NCBI GenBank assembly: GCA_016794585.1
Contig: JAEUJM010000017.1
Location: 115,938-179,937 of the forward strand
Length of the DNA stretch: 64,000 nucleotides
From: Acidimicrobiales bacterium
GTDB taxonomy: Bacteria; Actinomycetota; Acidimicrobiia; Acidimicrobiales; DATDAH01
Direction: 5' to 3'
The notes beneath the pieces were generated by a model. That model made no database searches. It had not been told where the DNA came from and saw only the letters and a list, made by a program, of their open reading frames with translations. Position 1 is the stretch's first letter. Each line of letters opens with the position of its first letter. This document shows positions 62,020-64,000 of this stretch, piece after piece. The position numbers were made by a program, and so were the translations under genes.

Positions 62020-62508
62020 ATGGTCGCCATCCAGTCGCTCACCGCTCCCGAGGTCACTCCCCGTCGCCACCTGGCGCCGGTGCCCGACGTCGATGGTCGC
62101 CCCACGCTCGTGCTCCTCCAGGGCGGTCTCGCCGACGAGGCCGCCCGTCCCTCCTCCGAGGTCTACCGGCGCCGCCGTGTGGCCGCCCTCGTCCTGGTCG
62201 TCGCGCTTGTGGTGGGCGCGGCGGTCGGGGTGGTGGCGGGCCTGCAGGTGCTGGGCGGCAGCGCCGGGAGCGGTCCCCTCACCGCTCCCGCTGCTGCCAC
62301 ATCCGCAGGTGCCCCGGCGCTGGTCGAGCCCTCGACCATCGCGCCGGGGGCCACCTCGCTGGTCGTGGGCCCGGGCGACACCCTCGGGGGTGTCGCCCGC
62401 CAGATCACGCCAGCGGGCGGCGATGTCGCCGCCACCGTCGATCGTCTCGTGGCCCGCAACGGCGGCGTCACTTCCCTGCAGCCGGGCATGCAGCTCCAGC
62501 TCGACTGA
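62020..62508 (+). CDS. LexA-divergent LysM membrane protein (YneA/ChiZ-like SOS division inhibitor candidate)
   Basis: 162 residues. One membrane helix (about 48-70: VAALVLVVALVVGAAVGVVAG) places the C-terminus outside. The end (about 112-162, VVGPGDTLGGVARQI...LQPGMQLQLD) is a LysM domain for peptidoglycan. The gene is divergent from lexA and followed by nrdR, the same position as yneA in Bacillus and chiZ in mycobacteria. Those are SOS-induced division inhibitors or cell wall hydrolases; no hydrolase motif is seen here. GAGGAG at 62005-62010 fixes the ATG. Confidence 0.8.
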   Translation: MVAIQSLTAPEVTPRRHLAPVPDVDGRPTLVLLQGGLADEAARPSSEVYRRRRVAALVLVVALVVGAAVGVVAGLQVLGGSAGSGPLTAPAAATSAGAPALVEPSTIAPGATSLVVGPGDTLGGVARQITPAGGDVAATVDRLVARNGGVTSLQPGMQLQLD

Positions 62509-62624
62509 GCGGCATCGAGGTCGGAAGCTCGACGACACGGTCGGGTACGGGTCGACGGCGTGGCCGGGACCTCTTCGCCGCGCTCGCAGCCTGAGGGGCC
62601 AGTGGGGGCGGTGGGGCCGCGCGC

Positions 62625-62630
62625 TAGCGT
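62625..62630 (+). promoter_or_regulatory. -10 element (TAGCGT), probable leaderless nrdR promoter
   Basis: TAGCGT, seven bases, then ATG 62638; no ribosome binding site. Confidence 0.6.
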
Positions 62631-62637
62631 CACCGCC

Positions 62638-63102
62638 ATGCGGTGCCCGAGCTGTGGAGGTGTGGACGACAAGGTCGTCGACTCGCGCACGGCCGACGAC
62701 GACACCGCCATCCGCCGGCGCCGCCAGTGCCTCGACTGCGGCAACCGCTTCACCACCTTCGAGCGCCTCGAGGAGCTGCCCCTCGTGGTGGTGAAGCGCT
62801 CGGGCGACCACATGGCGTTCGATCGGGGCCGCATCATGAGCGGCGTCGAGTCCTCGGCCAAGGGTCGCCCCATCAGCGCCGAACAGCTCGAGGCCCTGGC
62901 CCTCTCGGTGGAGGACGAGGCCCGTCTCCAGGGCGGCGAGATCACGACCGAGCAGATCGGCCTCGCCGTGCTGGCCCGCCTCCGTGAGCTCGACGAAGTG
63001 GCCTACGTGCGCTTCGCCAGCGTGTACAAGGGGTTCGACGATCCCGGCGACTTCGAGCGCGAGATCGGCCTGCTCAAGGCCACCGCCCCGAAGGCCCACT
63101 AG
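62638..63102 (+). CDS. nrdR: Transcriptional repressor NrdR
   Basis: 154 residues. NrdR represses ribonucleotide reductase genes in response to ATP/dATP. N-terminal zinc ribbon (MRCPSCG, RQCLDCGNRFTTFERLE) and an ATP-cone domain (VVKRSGDHMAFDRGRIM to about 135). Ribonucleotide reductase genes and NrdR boxes are not seen in this window. Position after lexA and LysM genes matches mycobacteria. Confidence 0.96.
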   Translation: MRCPSCGGVDDKVVDSRTADDDTAIRRRRQCLDCGNRFTTFERLEELPLVVVKRSGDHMAFDRGRIMSGVESSAKGRPISAEQLEALALSVEDEARLQGGEITTEQIGLAVLARLRELDEVAYVRFASVYKGFDDPGDFEREIGLLKATAPKAH

Positions 63103-63125
63103 CCCAGCCGGGTGCGGCGGGCCGC

Positions 63126-63878
63126 TCAGCGCTGGCGGTCCACGAGGTAGCGCAGCAGCAGCGTCCCGTCCTGTTCCAGCACCCGGTCGAGGTGCAGGGG
63201 CGCAAGGCCGCTGGGCAGATCGGGTCCGTGGACGATGCGGGCCGACTCGCCCGCCACGAGGGTGGGGGAGAGGGTGAGGCAGAGCTCGTCGACGAGGTCG
63301 GCCGCCACGAGCTGGCCGAGGAGGCTGGGCCCGCCCTCCGCGAGCACGACCGTCGTGCCTGCAGCAGCCAGGTGGGCGAGCGCAGCGGGCAGGTCCACCC
63401 CGCCCCGGCCGGCGATGACGACGTCGGCCACCCCCGCGGCGGCTGCGAGGCGTTCGCTGTCGGCATCCTCCGGTGCGATCACGAGGCAGCGGCTGGCCGG
63501 GTCGGAGAACAGCTCGCCGTCGAAGTCGAGATCGAGCGTGCGGGTGACGAGGGCGATGCGGGGCTTGGCGGTCTGACCGCGCGCCTGGCGCGCCGCCTGG
63601 AGCTCGGGTGGCGTGCGAGGCGGCCCGTAACCCTCGGCTCGAGCGGTCCCGGCGGCGACCAGGATCACGTCCGGAATCGCGCGGAGAGCGGTGAAGGCCG
63701 CCCGGTCGACCGGACCCCCGAGCGCGCCCGAACGGCCCTCGACCGCGGTGGCGCCGTCGGTGCTCGCCACCATGTTCACGAGCACCCAGGGCCGGCCCTC
63801 GGGCGCCGGGCGGGCGTCGCCGGCGTAGGTCGTCACCGGATCGACCTCGGGAAGGGCCGCGGGGAGGAGCTGGCGCAC
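63126..63878 (-). CDS. RibD C-terminal-type pyrimidine/dihydrofolate reductase-like protein
   Basis: 250 residues from the GTG at 63878. Fold of the RibD reductase domain: VLVNMVASTDGATAVEGRSGALGGPVDRAAF near 28-57 (split), DVILVAAGTARAEGYGP near 65, VLAEGGPSLLGQLVAADLVDELCLTL (split) near 182, and GTLLLRYLVDRQR at the end. The deaminase half of RibD is absent; such stand-alone proteins exist and their substrate is not always riboflavin intermediates. Start chosen because the minus-strand -10 TACCGT precedes it by eight bases; a longer frame starts at 63974. Confidence 0.82.
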   Translation of the reverse strand: MRQLLPAALPEVDPVTTYAGDARPAPEGRPWVLVNMVASTDGATAVEGRSGALGGPVDRAAFTALRAIPDVILVAAGTARAEGYGPPRTPPELQAARQARGQTAKPRIALVTRTLDLDFDGELFSDPASRCLVIAPEDADSERLAAAAGVADVVIAGRGGVDLPAALAHLAAAGTTVVLAEGGPSLLGQLVAADLVDELCLTLSPTLVAGESARIVHGPDLPSGLAPLHLDRVLEQDGTLLLRYLVDRQR

Positions 63879-63886
63879 GGTCGCCG

Positions 63887-63892
63887 ACGGTA
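63887..63892 (-). promoter_or_regulatory. -10 element (TACCGT on minus strand), probable leaderless promoter
   Basis: Read on the minus strand, TACCGT is followed by eight bases and the GTG at 63878. Confidence 0.5.
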
Positions 63893-63940
63893 CAACCCCA
63901 CAGCCCACCCCCCGGTGTCCCCAGGCAGGGTGGGGAAATC

Positions 63941-63957
63941 CCTGTGAAATCCACAGG
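63941..63957. promoter_or_regulatory. Palindrome CCTGTG-N5-CACAGG
   Basis: A 6-bp perfect inverted repeat about a 5-base centre, in the region upstream of the reductase gene. Could be a regulator site; no candidate regulator. Confidence 0.35.
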
Positions 63958-63989
63958 TCGTCCCCTTCCAGCACACAGGCAGATGTCCG

Positions 63990-63995
63990 TAGGGT
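63990..63995 (+). promoter_or_regulatory. -10 element (TAGGGT) at the window end
   Basis: TAGGGT resembles the other leaderless promoters of this window. A start codon would be expected one or two bases past the window edge, so a plus-strand gene probably begins there. Confidence 0.3.
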
Positions 63996-64000
63996 GAACT

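Noticed and set aside
63126..63974. Reductase start at 63974
   Set aside because: The added 32 residues have no family similarity, and a -10 element points to GTG 63878.

Overview
The window is very GC-rich, uses many GTG and a few TTG starts, and is densely packed with short operons joined by ATGA or GTGA overlaps. The core gene order (rimP-nusA-ylxR-infB-rbfA-truB, ribF-rpsO-pnp-M16 protease-dapB, dapA-rnj, ftsK-rimO-pgsA-cinA-recA, miaB-miaA-dapF-hflX, lexA-LysM-nrdR) is that of Actinobacteria, and from memory resembles mycobacterial order. A deep-branching actinobacterium, perhaps of class Acidimicrobiia, is my best inference. There is no rRNA, tRNA, CRISPR array, prophage or transposase that I can see, so this is mostly chromosomal backbone with accessory islands.

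Layout. 1-2.6 kb: end of ispG, a MarC-family membrane protein and proS. 2.6-9.4 kb: translation operon rimP-nusA-ylxR-infB-ylxP-rbfA-truB. 9.5-16.8 kb: a membrane sulfatase-like enzyme, an ABC/FtsX export system, ribF and an alpha/beta hydrolase. 17-22 kb: rpsO, pnp, an M16 peptidase and dapB. 22-27.5 kb: two tandem secreted arylsulfotransferase-like proteins with repeat tails. 27.6-36 kb: SDR and DedA-like proteins, an acyl-CoA synthetase, a methyltransferase, SURF1, two TetR regulators and a ferritin-like diiron protein. 36-47 kb: dapA, rnj, a YihY-type protein, bioB with a BsaP-like partner, a crotonase, ftsK, rimO, pgsA and cinA. 47-49.6 kb: three tandem Cys-rich lipoproteins and msrB. 49.6-52.3 kb: recA, then a gene-poor stretch full of hairpin repeats where recX would be expected. 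52.5-64 kb: miaB, miaA, dapF, hflX, dapC, dapD, dapE, a peroxiredoxin, lexA, a LysM membrane protein, nrdR and a RibD-type reductase.

How the genes work together. Six genes (dapA, dapB, dapD, dapC, dapE, dapF) cover the succinylase route to meso-diaminopimelate. The SOS response is represented by lexA, recA and a lexA-divergent LysM membrane protein (YneA/ChiZ-like position), controlled by five TCGAAC-N4-GTTCGT-type boxes. RNA turnover and translation are represented by pnp, rnj, rimP, rbfA, truB, miaA, miaB and rimO.

Most unusual signals: a run of CTGAGAC half-sites plus a 31-bp palindrome in front of a TetR-diiron operon; a 178-bp hairpin repeat after recA; tandem families of Cys-rich lipoproteins and of arylsulfotransferase-like proteins; a miaA whose only plausible start is CTG; a DapF with Ser in place of the first catalytic Cys; and a recurring TAnnnT element 6-9 nt before start codons, which points to widespread leaderless transcription.
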